64,000 nucleotides of DNA from Bdellovibrio sp. BCCA (GCF_037996825.1 NZ_JBBNAC010000001.1:2914001-2978000); one strand, 5' to 3'. Counted from the stretch's first letter, positions 8,931-17,776 are shown. Translations and numbers: made by a program. Notes: generated by a model not told the origin, from the sequence alone.

Positions 8931-10037
8931 ATGACAAAAAAACGTATCGAATGGCCTGTGGCTTTATTCCTGATCCTCAATCCACTGGTCACATTGATTC
9001 TGACTCCGATTTATTTTTATTATTATGGTTTTCAGTGGGGCATTCTTCTTTTCGCACTTGTTTTCGCAGCTGCCACAAACCTTAGTATCACAGCGGGATA
9101 CCACCGCCTCTTTTCACATAAAAGTTATGATGCGCATCCCATGGCCAAAGCTTTGTTCTTGCTTGTTGGTGCGTCTGGCTTTCAAGGCTCTGCATTGAAA
9201 TGGTCTTCAGACCATCGCCGCCACCACACGCACATTGATGGAGAAAAAGATCCTTACAACATCAATGAAGGTTTCTGGTATGCCCACATGGGTTGGCTGT
9301 TCTTTAAAGATTCTGTAGATCAAAAAATCCAAGCTCCTGATCTTGAAAAAGATTGGATGGTGAAATTCCAGCACAAATATTATGTGCCACTGGCGATCAT
9401 CACAGGTTTCGCTATTCCTACTTTAATTGGTTGGATGATGGGCTCATGGTTGGGTGGTCTTGTGATCGGCGGAGGCCTTCGCATCGCTTTGACTCAACAA
9501 AGCACTTTCTTCGTAAACTCTTTGTGCCACACCTTGGGCAAACAAACTTACTCTAAAGAGATCTCTGCCCGCGACTCTTGGTTCGTAGCGGTTTTGACTC
9601 ACGGAGAAGGCTACCACAACTTCCATCACAAATTCCAAATCGACTACCGCAATGGAATCAAGTGGTATCACTGGGATCCAACTAAATGGGTGATTCGCTC
9701 TTTGAACTTGATGGGTCTTGCCACGAAACTTCGTCAGATTTCCAACGCGGAAATTTTGAAAGCGCGTCTTCAGGCGGAAGCTGCTGAAATGACGAAGCAC
9801 GGATTTGCGGAAGAAAAATTGCTTGCGATGAAAGAGAAAATCTTGGAAGCGCAAAACAAGATGAAGAAAATCCGCGAAGACTACGAACAGTTTAAACTTG
9901 ATGCTGCTCGTAAGCGTGAAGAACTTAAAGAGGCTTACGATCACAAGTTGGCGGAACTTAGACGAGAGCTAGAAATTGCCAAGCTAGAATTCCAAATGGG
10001 AATGAAACAATGGCAAGTGTGCTTGAGATCTGTTTAA
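8931..10037 (+). CDS. Membrane acyl desaturase with C-terminal coiled coil
   Basis: A 368-residue di-iron fatty-acyl desaturase of the delta-9 (stearoyl-CoA/acyl-lipid) type, which would insert a double bond into membrane acyl chains. The three histidine boxes are present: HRLFSH, DHRRHH and HNFHH, with transmembrane segments before, between and after. The start is placed at ATG 8931, with GAGAGGT just upstream; an in-frame GTG at 8925 overlaps that site. Unusually, the last ~95 residues form a long, highly charged coiled coil rich in E, K, R and A, absent from standard desaturases of this class. This may be an interaction or oligomerisation tail. A strong terminator follows. Confidence 0.9.
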   Translation: MTKKRIEWPVALFLILNPLVTLILTPIYFYYYGFQWGILLFALVFAAATNLSITAGYHRLFSHKSYDAHPMAKALFLLVGASGFQGSALKWSSDHRRHHTHIDGEKDPYNINEGFWYAHMGWLFFKDSVDQKIQAPDLEKDWMVKFQHKYYVPLAIITGFAIPTLIGWMMGSWLGGLVIGGGLRIALTQQSTFFVNSLCHTLGKQTYSKEISARDSWFVAVLTHGEGYHNFHHKFQIDYRNGIKWYHWDPTKWVIRSLNLMGLATKLRQISNAEILKARLQAEAAEMTKHGFAEEKLLAMKEKILEAQNKMKKIREDYEQFKLDAARKREELKEAYDHKLAELRRELEIAKLEFQMGMKQWQVCLRSV

Positions 10038-10058
10038 GATTTTAAAAAGATAAAAATA

Positions 10059-10091
10059 AAAAACCCCACAAGAAATTGTGGGGTTTTTTAT
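10059..10091. terminator. Bidirectional intrinsic terminator
   Basis: An 11-bp stem (10061-10071 with 10076-10086, AAACCCCACAA/TTGTGGGGTTT) with a GAAA loop has T-runs on the plus strand and A-runs (T on the minus strand) on the other side. It separates the desaturase and the convergent lipoprotein gene. Confidence 0.9.
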
Positions 10092-10113
10092 TTTCTAAAT
10101 TAGCTCACCTGGC

Positions 10114-11646
10114 CTATTTACAAGTATTCGCCTTGTTATAGAAGAAGTAGTGAAACTTCGAAAGATCCGCAACGTTGCGATCATCATACGACTCGCTTAC
10201 TTTATTTCTCGCCGCTAAATGCTTCTCACAATCCTGACGACGGTATTGTTCATTAATAACCATCATGTCCTGGAAGGACGGCAGATAACCTTTTTGCTTG
10301 TAAAACTCGGCTTCCTTCTCATAGATATTTTTCTCTAGAGTTTTCGCGACTGCTTCAAACTGCACATTCGTTTTAATTGAATCAATAGGCATATATTTTG
10401 GAAGAGTGTCTGCCACCATTCCGAACTGACGAACGAATTTTGCAAGATATGCTTTCACGGAATGCTGAGGCGCCCAGTGGAAAGAATAATCCTTTTCGAT
10501 CATCCAAGAGTAGACGCTCTGTAAAACCGCGTCTTGCATGCGCACTTGACGAAGAAGCGGATAGAAACGGTGTTCCGCGATCAAATCAAAGCGAGGGTCC
10601 ACTTCAATGTCATAAGGAGCAAACAATGAAGTTTTCGTTACACCCAAAGATTTTGGATATTCGGAGTTTTTAAACTTCGTCACCGTGCTGCGATACTTTG
10701 GAATAATGAACTTTTTGTCTGAAGCCATATCATAGGCATAACGAATGACCTCTGAACAGAAGAGCGTCGAATAATCGTCATCATCCATCGCAAAGTCGTA
10801 GCGGATGCCTTTTTTCTGATCCAAGGCGCCCTGAGCTTTGTCATAGATTTTTCGTGCCGCTTTTTTTGCCAACGCTTCATCAGGTTGACGGTACAAAGCC
10901 ACACGGGCATCTTCTTGCTGTCTCCATTTTTCAAGTGGAGTCACAATTGTTCCATACTGAATCAAAGCTTCAACGACGTATTTTTTGCCAGCTTTATCTT
11001 CACCCACGATGGCTAAGTGAGAGAAATTTCCCTCCTCGTCACCAATACGCGCGATCATCGCAGAGACGTGGGATTTTCCACGGACAAGCATTACGTCACC
11101 GCTCTTAAGTTCAAAACCGGCATATCTTGGATTTGTCCACGTGTTCGGTCTTGAATTCGCCATGATCGGTGTTGCTTTGAAATCATAAACCTTGTTTCTA
11201 AAGAGCCACTCTAAAAGATACTCTTCAGAAAAACGCGCATACTGAAATCCTTCACGGATCTTTTGAATACAGTCTTTAGAAAGCTCGTTGCGAGAATCAA
11301 ACTCACGAAGTTTGTCATGCAAGACCACGCGGATTTGGAAAATCGTATCCATCACCTCAGAGCCGTGAGTTTTTAAAGCCTCGACCTCTTGCGGTGTTTT
11401 TGGAATAAAGTGGTCAGCCGGTAGATAATAAAGATAATCCGTCACTTGATTCACGAACTTTGCGCAGGTCGCAGGATTGAAGATCTGCGGGTTTGAAATA
11501 TCATTTAAAACCTTTTGGCTTCCGCTAATAAGTTCCTGAGTGTTTGCAGGATTACGATACGTTCCGATCTCAGGATGCGTGGGCTGACTTTTGCAACCAG
11601 CCATCGTCAAAGCTGCAAAACCATAAAGAAGAATCTTTTTCTTCAT
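10114..11646 (-). CDS. Lipoprotein with YiiX/YaeF-like permuted papain fold
   Basis: A 510-residue predicted lipoprotein. Start set at ATG 11646 (GGAGA upstream), giving a short signal ending L-T-M-A-G-C. The central part, about residues 165-330, matches the permuted NlpC/P60-like (YiiX/YaeF/Poxvirus G6R) pattern: L-K-S-G-D-V-M-L-V-R-G, then F-S-H-L-A-I-V-G with the conserved His, V-V-E-A-L, and much later L-F-C-S-E-V-I-R-Y-A-Y with the catalytic Cys. Such proteins cleave amide or thioester bonds in lipids or peptidoglycan. Long helical regions flank the domain. Membrane location is supported by the lipobox; substrate is unknown. Stands alone, divergent from the methyltransferase. Confidence 0.8.
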   Translation of the reverse strand: MKKKILLYGFAALTMAGCKSQPTHPEIGTYRNPANTQELISGSQKVLNDISNPQIFNPATCAKFVNQVTDYLYYLPADHFIPKTPQEVEALKTHGSEVMDTIFQIRVVLHDKLREFDSRNELSKDCIQKIREGFQYARFSEEYLLEWLFRNKVYDFKATPIMANSRPNTWTNPRYAGFELKSGDVMLVRGKSHVSAMIARIGDEEGNFSHLAIVGEDKAGKKYVVEALIQYGTIVTPLEKWRQQEDARVALYRQPDEALAKKAARKIYDKAQGALDQKKGIRYDFAMDDDDYSTLFCSEVIRYAYDMASDKKFIIPKYRSTVTKFKNSEYPKSLGVTKTSLFAPYDIEVDPRFDLIAEHRFYPLLRQVRMQDAVLQSVYSWMIEKDYSFHWAPQHSVKAYLAKFVRQFGMVADTLPKYMPIDSIKTNVQFEAVAKTLEKNIYEKEAEFYKQKGYLPSFQDMMVINEQYRRQDCEKHLAARNKVSESYDDRNVADLSKFHYFFYNKANTCK

Positions 11647-11704
11647 GCAAATCTCCTTAAATAATTCAGTCACTATTCGGATATTCCTCGGAATTCTGTA
11701 ACTC

Positions 11705-11766
11705 GACTTAGGTGTGTTCCGCGTAAAAAATGTTTACAGAAAGAAGACGCTCACTCTACCTAAGTC
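11705..11766. repeat. 9-bp inverted repeat between divergent genes
   Basis: GACTTAGGT (11705-11713) and ACCTAAGTC (11758-11766) are perfect inverted copies 44 bp apart in the region that holds promoters for both the lipoprotein gene and the methyltransferase/cyclase pair. Looping by a shared regulator is possible; this is only a candidate. Confidence 0.3.
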
Positions 11767-11846
11767 CATCAACTTCATCCGCCAAGAGTACGATAAGAGA
11801 AGTGCTTATTTTTCTAACAAGAGTTCGACAACGTTGAGGAGACAGC

Positions 11847-13310
11847 ATGAGTGATGCAGCTATGAAGCAAGAATTTTTCCATATTGATGAACACAATCGC
11901 AAGAAAGTGATTCGTCAAGACCGCACAGCTCTAGAGCCCGGTTCCTGCTTCCTTGATTTCAACGGTCGCCAACTTGAAATGCTTAACATCAGTTCTTTTG
12001 GTTGCGCGGTTCTGGTTTCAGCCACAGAGTTTCAAGATTTGAAAGCTTGGTTTGAAAAAAATCCGCACATTGAAGCCAACGTTCTTTATAAAAATATTCA
12101 AACTCAAAATGTGGGCCTTCGTTGGGCGCGAGCAGAAGATCATGCGAAATCTGCTACAGGCGAAATGATTGTCGGCTTTGAAGTTTTGGGTGAACCATTG
12201 AAAGTCGACCGCATCAAAGCTTTGGAAGTCTCTTCAGAAGTGATTGCCGAACAAACGCAATATGCTCGCGACCTTGCACAACTTCCTGCTGAATTTAAAA
12301 CCTTCGTTTACGAAATGAAGGATTGGCTTGAAAAACTAAAAACGAAAATTGATAAGCTCGAAGCGGAGACTCCCGTTGATAACTGGAAAGAAGCGCAAGA
12401 TTATCGTCTGACGATTGCCGATACTGTCGCAGAATATCTGGGCCAGTGCATTCCTGCGAAGTACTCTCAAGTGCCACAGCTTATTAAAAACTTTACTCCG
12501 GACCAATTGAAATGGGCGACTCAGTTTGCTCGTGAACAAATCGGTCACCTGGTTTATGGTGCTCCGTTTGCAAGCCGTGCTTATTACAAGCCTCGTGGTT
12601 ATGCGGGTGATTACGAGATGATGAATCACCTATATCGTGATGAGCTTGTGGGTAAAACATTGTTCGACCAATGCATGCACAAGTATTTTATCGACGAGCC
12701 TGCTGGGGCCGCAGTTAAAAACCGAGGTCAGTACCTTTTTGAAAAGATCACACAACTTTTCAATGACACTCCTGCGAAACAACCTTTAAAAATTCTTTCT
12801 GTAGCCAGCGGTCCTGCGATGGAGCAACAGATCTTCCTGCAAAATGGAAACCAGTTCTATGGCCGCCCCGCTGAGTTCACGTGCTTGGATCAAGATGAAG
12901 AGTCTTTAAAGCACGCGCAAAGACAGCTTCACTCTGTAGAACGCTTCGTTCGCTCTGGTTTTAAATTCAAGTTCAATAATATGGCGATTCGCAATGTGAT
13001 TGCGGCCGGCTGCCCTGAACAAGATTATGACTTGATCTACTCTGCGGGTCTTTTTGATTATTTCACAGAACCTGTCGCGCAAATGGCGGCACAAAAAATG
13101 TTGGCCTCTGTAAAACCAGGGGGTCGCGTTGTGATCGGTAACTTCAGTAAAGACAATCCGTGTGTTCCATTTATGGAGCTCGTTCTTGATTGGCATTTGA
13201 TTTACAGATCTGAAGAAGATCTTTTGAGAATCTTTAAAGGCATGGGCTCTAAAGTGTGGGTTGAAAAAGAACCTCTTGGAGTGAACCTTTTTGTTGTGAT
13301 TCAAAAATAA
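11847..13310 (+). CDS. PilZ domain fused to a PhcB-like SAM methyltransferase
   Basis: A 487-residue, probably cytosolic protein. Residues about 15-115 look like a PilZ (c-di-GMP receptor) domain: a basic stretch R18-K-K-V-I-R-Q-D-R26 followed by N47-I-S-S-F-G52, matching the (D/N)xSxxG motif. Residues about 240-262 hold YYKPRGYAGDYEMMN, a signature I associate with proteins annotated as 3-hydroxypalmitic acid methyl ester biosynthesis (PhcB-like). A Rossmann methyltransferase fold follows: motif I I316-L-S-V-A-S-G322, acidic end of strand 2 at L-D-Q-D 350, and D-L-I-Y-S-A-G near 395. This suggests a c-di-GMP-controlled methyltransferase, perhaps making a fatty-acid methyl ester signal; the substrate is inferred. 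A class III cyclase gene starts 12 bp downstream. Confidence 0.8.
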   Translation: MSDAAMKQEFFHIDEHNRKKVIRQDRTALEPGSCFLDFNGRQLEMLNISSFGCAVLVSATEFQDLKAWFEKNPHIEANVLYKNIQTQNVGLRWARAEDHAKSATGEMIVGFEVLGEPLKVDRIKALEVSSEVIAEQTQYARDLAQLPAEFKTFVYEMKDWLEKLKTKIDKLEAETPVDNWKEAQDYRLTIADTVAEYLGQCIPAKYSQVPQLIKNFTPDQLKWATQFAREQIGHLVYGAPFASRAYYKPRGYAGDYEMMNHLYRDELVGKTLFDQCMHKYFIDEPAGAAVKNRGQYLFEKITQLFNDTPAKQPLKILSVASGPAMEQQIFLQNGNQFYGRPAEFTCLDQDEESLKHAQRQLHSVERFVRSGFKFKFNNMAIRNVIAAGCPEQDYDLIYSAGLFDYFTEPVAQMAAQKMLASVKPGGRVVIGNFSKDNPCVPFMELVLDWHLIYRSEEDLLRIFKGMGSKVWVEKEPLGVNLFVVIQK

Positions 13311-13322
13311 GGACGTTGACGT

Positions 13323-14765
13323 TTGATTATTGGAAATGAGATCACGACGGCTCAGTTGCGTGAGTCGGAAGTGCTAGATGAAATTAGATCGGTCTTGCGG
13401 GTCATCGCAAATTGGATGGCCATACCGCTCTTTTTAGCCTTCTGGATTGCGGATCTCATTTACGTTCCTCAATACAAATGGCCTTTTCTGGCGTTGCGCT
13501 TGACGATCATTCCACTTTGTTTTCTTGCTAAGTACGAATCCAAAAGAGAGCAAAGTGCCCGCCGCGCACAAATATTTTCGGCTCTCTATGTGGGTCTTGT
13601 TGCGTTACCAATCAACGTGATGATCGCAATGATTCCCGATGTAGGAACTGGTTATTATGCTGGTTTAAATCTGGTGGCTATCGGCGGACTGTCTTTTATT
13701 CCATTTTCTATGGGATTTTTTCTTTGTACAGCTTTAGCGATCTATCTTCCCTATTACGCGATCGTTTTAACTAGAGCACAAAATCTTCAAGATATCTGGT
13801 CGATTGTTCTTAATTCTTTCTTTATCGTTGGCGCGATCATCATTTGTTTTTTGATTCGATTCTTTCACGAGCAATTGCGCATCCGAGAAATCAACAGCCG
13901 ATTGGCATTGAAAGCCGAGATCGCCAATCGCGATAACGTTATCCGCACGAAAACAGAAGAAGCCGTTCGTTTAAATACTTTAAGCACACAGTTCAGCCCA
14001 CAAGTCGTTCAAGCCATCCGCGATGGACGAGTCGATATTGAAAAAGGTGTGCGCCGTTCGCAGATTTGCGCAATATTCGTCGACATCGTAGGCTCTACAG
14101 AACGCGTTGTCCGTTTAGATCAAGCCAAAGTGGATTTAGTTCTGGCGCGCTTCATGGACACGGTCGTTACGATCTTTTTAAAATACGACATCACGATTGA
14201 TAAATTCCAAGGTGACGGAATTTTGGCGTTTGCGAATGATCCGATCCGCTATGGAGATTTCATTCAGCGCACGTGCTTAGCCGCTCTTGAAGTTCGCGAA
14301 GCTTTGAACCAAGACCGCGAATTCTATTTGATGAACTGGAAAAAAGAGATGCAAATCCGCATTGGCATTTCTTCGGGTTATGCGAATGTCGGTTTTTATG
14401 GAAATAAAAAATTCTTCCGTTCTTACACGGCGATTGGCGCTCCCCTTCCTTTTGCCTCTCGTTTAACGAACTTAGCCGAACCCAATCAAATTCTTATTGA
14501 TTCCGACATCGCTCAATGTTTGATGGCAGAAAACTATCAGGTCCGAAATATCGGAGAGCGTGTGATTAAAGGTTTTGAAGGCGATCAGCATTTCGTTTTT
14601 GAACTGATTCGTCCACCTGATACTAAAAAAGAAACCAATACAAGTCACTGCCCTCACTGTGCAGACTCTGTTTTGTACTTGGATACCAATGCTCAAGGTA
14701 TTTTTGTGATGAAATGCCGCCAGTGCGGATTTGAACTGGCGGACTTACAAACGACTACGGCTTAG
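13323..14765 (+). CDS. Membrane class III adenylate cyclase-like protein with C-terminal zinc ribbon
   Basis: A 480-residue protein starting at TTG 13323 (AAGGA about 10 bases upstream). Residues about 30-180 hold five or six transmembrane helices, then a coiled linker (185-215) and a class III cyclase domain (about 245-430). Both metal-binding aspartates are present (D254 in F-V-D-I-V-G-S, D298 in F-Q-G-D-G), and K294 suits adenine recognition. However, the segment after Y-T-A-I-G reads A-P-L-P-F-A-S-R, so the second base-specificity residue is Ala373 and the transition-state Asn is replaced by Pro376, while R380 remains. Activity may be low or altered. The tail has two Cys pairs (C-P-H-C, C-R-Q-C), a zinc ribbon. 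Co-directional with the PilZ-methyltransferase, likely one operon. Confidence 0.88.
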   Translation: MIIGNEITTAQLRESEVLDEIRSVLRVIANWMAIPLFLAFWIADLIYVPQYKWPFLALRLTIIPLCFLAKYESKREQSARRAQIFSALYVGLVALPINVMIAMIPDVGTGYYAGLNLVAIGGLSFIPFSMGFFLCTALAIYLPYYAIVLTRAQNLQDIWSIVLNSFFIVGAIIICFLIRFFHEQLRIREINSRLALKAEIANRDNVIRTKTEEAVRLNTLSTQFSPQVVQAIRDGRVDIEKGVRRSQICAIFVDIVGSTERVVRLDQAKVDLVLARFMDTVVTIFLKYDITIDKFQGDGILAFANDPIRYGDFIQRTCLAALEVREALNQDREFYLMNWKKEMQIRIGISSGYANVGFYGNKKFFRSYTAIGAPLPFASRLTNLAEPNQILIDSDIAQCLMAENYQVRNIGERVIKGFEGDQHFVFELIRPPDTKKETNTSHCPHCADSVLYLDTNAQGIFVMKCRQCGFELADLQTTTA

Positions 14766-15972
14766 CTTCGACTTTCATCGCAACATTCTTGTTAATCATA
14801 TACATCATCGACAATGTGACACAGATCACACCGACAATAATGTATCCCAAGGTGTCGAAATGCTCGATAGAACCATTGGCTCCCTCAACAACAATCAGAC
14901 CCGCAATCACAGAGGCGATACCACCGGACACAGACTGGATGGAAGAACTCACCGACATGAAAGCACCACGATTGGCCGGAGACGGAATCGCCGACATCAA
15001 CGTTTGTGCTGGAATCATACGGGAGAAAACACCTAAGAACATAATGGCATTAATTAGAATCACCATTGGCAACGGTGTAATTCCCAGGTTCGTATAAATA
15101 ACAACCATCACCATCATCAGCAAAGATCCGACGATAAACACTTTATACTTTCCAAAATTATCGCTTGCCTTACCAATCATCGGACCGATTACGATCGCAC
15201 AGATTCCAGAAATCAAATAAATGATAGGAAGCTGAGCCATCGAGATTCCCAAGTTATTCACCGTATAGGCACTTGAAAACGGCATCAGCATAAAGCCTCC
15301 CGTCGTCAAAAGAGCCATGGTCACATAAGCCAAAAGATACTGTGGTGTCTTCACTGTTTCTGTCAGATGACGTAAAGGACTGCGCTCAGCTTGCAAGTGC
15401 AAGTGACCATCCACGGGCTTAAGATACATCCAAATTAAAACACCTGCGACAGATCCAAAGACAACAATCATTAGAAACGGCGCGTGCCATCCCCACAAGT
15501 TAGACAAATAAAGTCCGGCAGGAATTCCCAAAATTTGGCTCGCAGCAAACGCTGTTTGCATTAAGCCCATCACGCGACCGCGCAATTCATATTCAAATAA
15601 ATCCGTAGCGATGGCTCCGCAGATCGCGCCCAAAACTCCACCGAAAAGTCCTGTGACCATGCGAGCGGCAAGCAGCATATGGAAATTGGGGGCCAAGCCG
15701 CAGAATAAAGTTCCTAAGATAAATCCGACATAGAAAAACAAAAGTAATTTTTTTCGGTCATAGCGATCGGCAAACCCCGCCGCTAAAAATCCAGAAATCC
15801 CCGCACTCACCGCATACACCGAAACCACCAACCCAAACTGTGTCGGACTGATTTTCAATGCCGGCATCAAAGCCGCCCCTAACGGAGACAAAATCATAAA
15901 ATCTAAAATAACCGTGAACTGAAGAAACGTTAGAATGGCAATCACTGCTTTTTGATAACTTGTGAACTTCAC
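14755..15972 (-). CDS. MFS transporter, 12-helix drug:H+ antiporter type
   Basis: A 405-residue major facilitator protein. The N-terminal half carries the DHA1-type signature: D-F-M-I-L-S-P-L-G in helix 1, the loop 2-3 motif G-F-A-D-R-Y-D-R-K-K, and A-A-R-M-V-T-G-L-F-G-G in helix 4. Twelve hydrophobic helices can be counted. Likely an inner-membrane proton-coupled exporter of small molecules; substrate unknown. The start codon is GTG at 15972, with GAGG five bases upstream. Its 3' end overlaps the convergent cyclase gene by 11 bp. A possible short ORF immediately upstream ends in a GTGA overlap with this start. Confidence 0.9.
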   Translation of the reverse strand: MKFTSYQKAVIAILTFLQFTVILDFMILSPLGAALMPALKISPTQFGLVVSVYAVSAGISGFLAAGFADRYDRKKLLLFFYVGFILGTLFCGLAPNFHMLLAARMVTGLFGGVLGAICGAIATDLFEYELRGRVMGLMQTAFAASQILGIPAGLYLSNLWGWHAPFLMIVVFGSVAGVLIWMYLKPVDGHLHLQAERSPLRHLTETVKTPQYLLAYVTMALLTTGGFMLMPFSSAYTVNNLGISMAQLPIIYLISGICAIVIGPMIGKASDNFGKYKVFIVGSLLMMVMVVIYTNLGITPLPMVILINAIMFLGVFSRMIPAQTLMSAIPSPANRGAFMSVSSSIQSVSGGIASVIAGLIVVEGANGSIEHFDTLGYIIVGVICVTLSMMYMINKNVAMKVEAKP

Positions 15973-16157
15973 AAAAACCTCGTTTTACTAAAGATGATTT
16001 TTAAATAAATCGAAGTGAGAAGCTCTTTGGGATCAAGGCGCCTTCGCAACACCTCAGCTAAGACTAACGAAGCGCTGTGATGAATGCAAATACTTTGGAC
16101 AGCCCAGTGACACTCTTCCGAAATCGTTCTCCGTTTGAGAATCTCATCTTGAGACAC
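15969..16157 (-). CDS. Possible small protein coupled to the MFS gene
   Basis: A 62-codon frame whose TGA overlaps the GTG start of the transporter (GTGA), an arrangement typical of translational coupling. It starts with GTG and has no clear ribosome-binding site. The predicted product is helical, with C-H and C-I-H-H residues near the middle and no signal peptide. No family recognised. It may be chance; the overlap with the transporter start is the only real support. Confidence 0.3.
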   Translation of the reverse strand: MSQDEILKRRTISEECHWAVQSICIHHSASLVLAEVLRRRLDPKELLTSIYLKIIFSKTRFL

Positions 16158-16234
16158 CGCCGGGTTAAATTTCGATAATCACTGATCTTTTGTGATCTTT
16201 TCGAACTTGAACGCTCCTTGCAATACCTCCTGGT

Positions 16235-17314
16235 ATGAAGATTTTGAAGATATACAAACCATTCGTAGCGGGTCTTTTAGGCACGATGCTCCTTGCCGGA
16301 TTTACCGGAAAGGAAAAATACGTTGAGCTTGAAAGCTATCTTAACGGGCGCACTTCAGCGTCGTTTACGGCAAGCTCCAATAATATTGCAGAGACTTTGC
16401 AAGCAGGAACTCGCGGCGAGATCCTCGAGTATAAAAAACTTCCTTCGGGTAATTATGGTTTGCGTATCAAGGTGCTTAACGGCAACCATGCCAATAGCGT
16501 CTTTTGGGTCTACCATAAACTCAGTGATTCTGATTTAGCTCTTTATGAAACAGTTCCTCAAGGTTGGGGCAAATCCCGCGCGGTGGCTTCTGTTGAAAAA
16601 GCCCGCGGAGTTCAAACAACTCGCGACACGCAAGCTCGCACGGATTCGGGTCGCACAGCGGTGGAATTGATTGGTCAATCTAATAAGTCTTTAAAAACTG
16701 CAGGCGAACCAGCCTGTGTGAATTGCTCGATTTCTCCGGTGGCGGGACAGCGCTCACTGCTTCGCCCTCCAACAACTCGTGGGATGTCGAAAGCATGTTC
16801 TAATTTGATGAATGCCGAAGGCGAACTCGGTCCTCAAGGACAAAGTGTTTTTTCTATCATGGCTGAGTCTAAATACGCAGGTTACTTCACAGCGAATAAT
16901 GCCCTAGGAAGTTTCTGCCCGAAGTTCAATACTCTTTCTAAGTCACAAAAACTTCACGCTTGGACTTGGTTCTGGACAGCCTTGGCAAAAGAAGAATCCA
17001 GTTGCAACCTAACACAGAAACATGGCACGACTTACAGAGACAAAGCCGGCAACTTGCGTGTCTTGAATCCTCGCGAAGGTTACGGCATGTGGGCTCTTGA
17101 AAGAGACCGCAACGTGCGCGCATGGCGCGGAGCTGCTTGCAGCAACATCGGAACAGCCGAAGGCCAGGCACGATGCTCTATCGACATTATGATGCAAACA
17201 CAGTTATCTAAAGGAAGAACGGCCGGAGTCAATTCGATGAGTTATTGGGGACCAGTTCGTCGCGGTAACACTCAATTGATGCCACACATGAGGAGACTAA
17301 GCTTATGTTTCTAA
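16235..17314 (+). CDS. Exported protein with lysozyme/transglycosylase-like C-terminal domain
   Basis: A 359-residue exported protein. The N-terminus (M-K-I-L-K-I-Y-K-P then a hydrophobic run to about residue 22) is a signal peptide or anchor. Residues about 55-95 resemble an SH3-like domain (G-T-R-G-E-I-L-E-Y...Y-G-L-R-I-K-V...V-F-W-V-Y). Residues about 245-350 look like a goose-lysozyme/SLT-type fold: a helix ending A-L-A-K-E-E-S-S-C-N with a plausible catalytic Glu, then G-Y-G-M-W, and S-Y-W-G-P. Several cysteines suggest disulfides. A role in cutting peptidoglycan, of self or prey, is inferred. The next gene overlaps its last 10 bp, so the two are probably coupled. Confidence 0.75.
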   Translation: MKILKIYKPFVAGLLGTMLLAGFTGKEKYVELESYLNGRTSASFTASSNNIAETLQAGTRGEILEYKKLPSGNYGLRIKVLNGNHANSVFWVYHKLSDSDLALYETVPQGWGKSRAVASVEKARGVQTTRDTQARTDSGRTAVELIGQSNKSLKTAGEPACVNCSISPVAGQRSLLRPPTTRGMSKACSNLMNAEGELGPQGQSVFSIMAESKYAGYFTANNALGSFCPKFNTLSKSQKLHAWTWFWTALAKEESSCNLTQKHGTTYRDKAGNLRVLNPREGYGMWALERDRNVRAWRGAACSNIGTAEGQARCSIDIMMQTQLSKGRTAGVNSMSYWGPVRRGNTQLMPHMRRLSLCF

Positions 17315-17739
17315 ATATCAGAACTACTTTAGCAGTCGCTTTAACGTTCCTTAGTTTTTCAGCTCACGCGCAAAAAGCCGCTTTCTTGGAAGCGGGAAAA
17401 TACCAACTGACTTCGGGAGAGAAGGCTCTGTGCAGAAGTCTTTCGATTTCTGAAAGTGATTTGCAGGCAAAGCGTTTGTCCATCGGTGGCCTTTATGATT
17501 TCGAAGTAGGAAATTCAATCCACAATATCGAATCCGACATCGATCCTGATTGTGAGTTCAGAGAACAAAACCGCGTGCAAAACCGCAGCAACGACACTTT
17601 GTTGGTTCGTATCAATGAAGAGTATTGCAAAGGGACATTGCGCTCTAAAACAGTTTCAGCCGCTGTTATCACTCCAAACGAAATTCAAATCCGTCATCAA
17701 GTGGACGGGGCTGAGGTAAACTGCGTTTGGCAAAAATAG
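17305..17739 (+). CDS. Small exported protein of unknown function
   Basis: A 144-residue protein with a classic signal peptide (hydrophobic run then S-A-H-A-Q, cleavage after Ala22). The mature protein is mostly beta by pattern and has four cysteines, probably two disulfides. No family recognised. Its ATG lies inside the end of the lysozyme-like gene (10 bp overlap) with GAGGAG upstream, so the two proteins are likely made together; a periplasmic inhibitor, chaperone or partner of the lysozyme-like protein would fit, but that is speculation. Confidence 0.75.
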   Translation: MFLNIRTTLAVALTFLSFSAHAQKAAFLEAGKYQLTSGEKALCRSLSISESDLQAKRLSIGGLYDFEVGNSIHNIESDIDPDCEFREQNRVQNRSNDTLLVRINEEYCKGTLRSKTVSAAVITPNEIQIRHQVDGAEVNCVWQK

Positions 17740-17750
17740 ATTTTAATATT

Positions 17751-17776
17751 GAAGGGCTTAAAGAGAAAAGCCCTTC
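17751..17776. terminator. Hairpin between convergent genes
   Basis: A perfect 9-bp stem GAAGGGCTT/AAGCCCTTC with an 8-nt loop covers the stop of the LysR gene. The flanking T-tracts are weak on both strands, so termination efficiency is uncertain. Confidence 0.4.
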
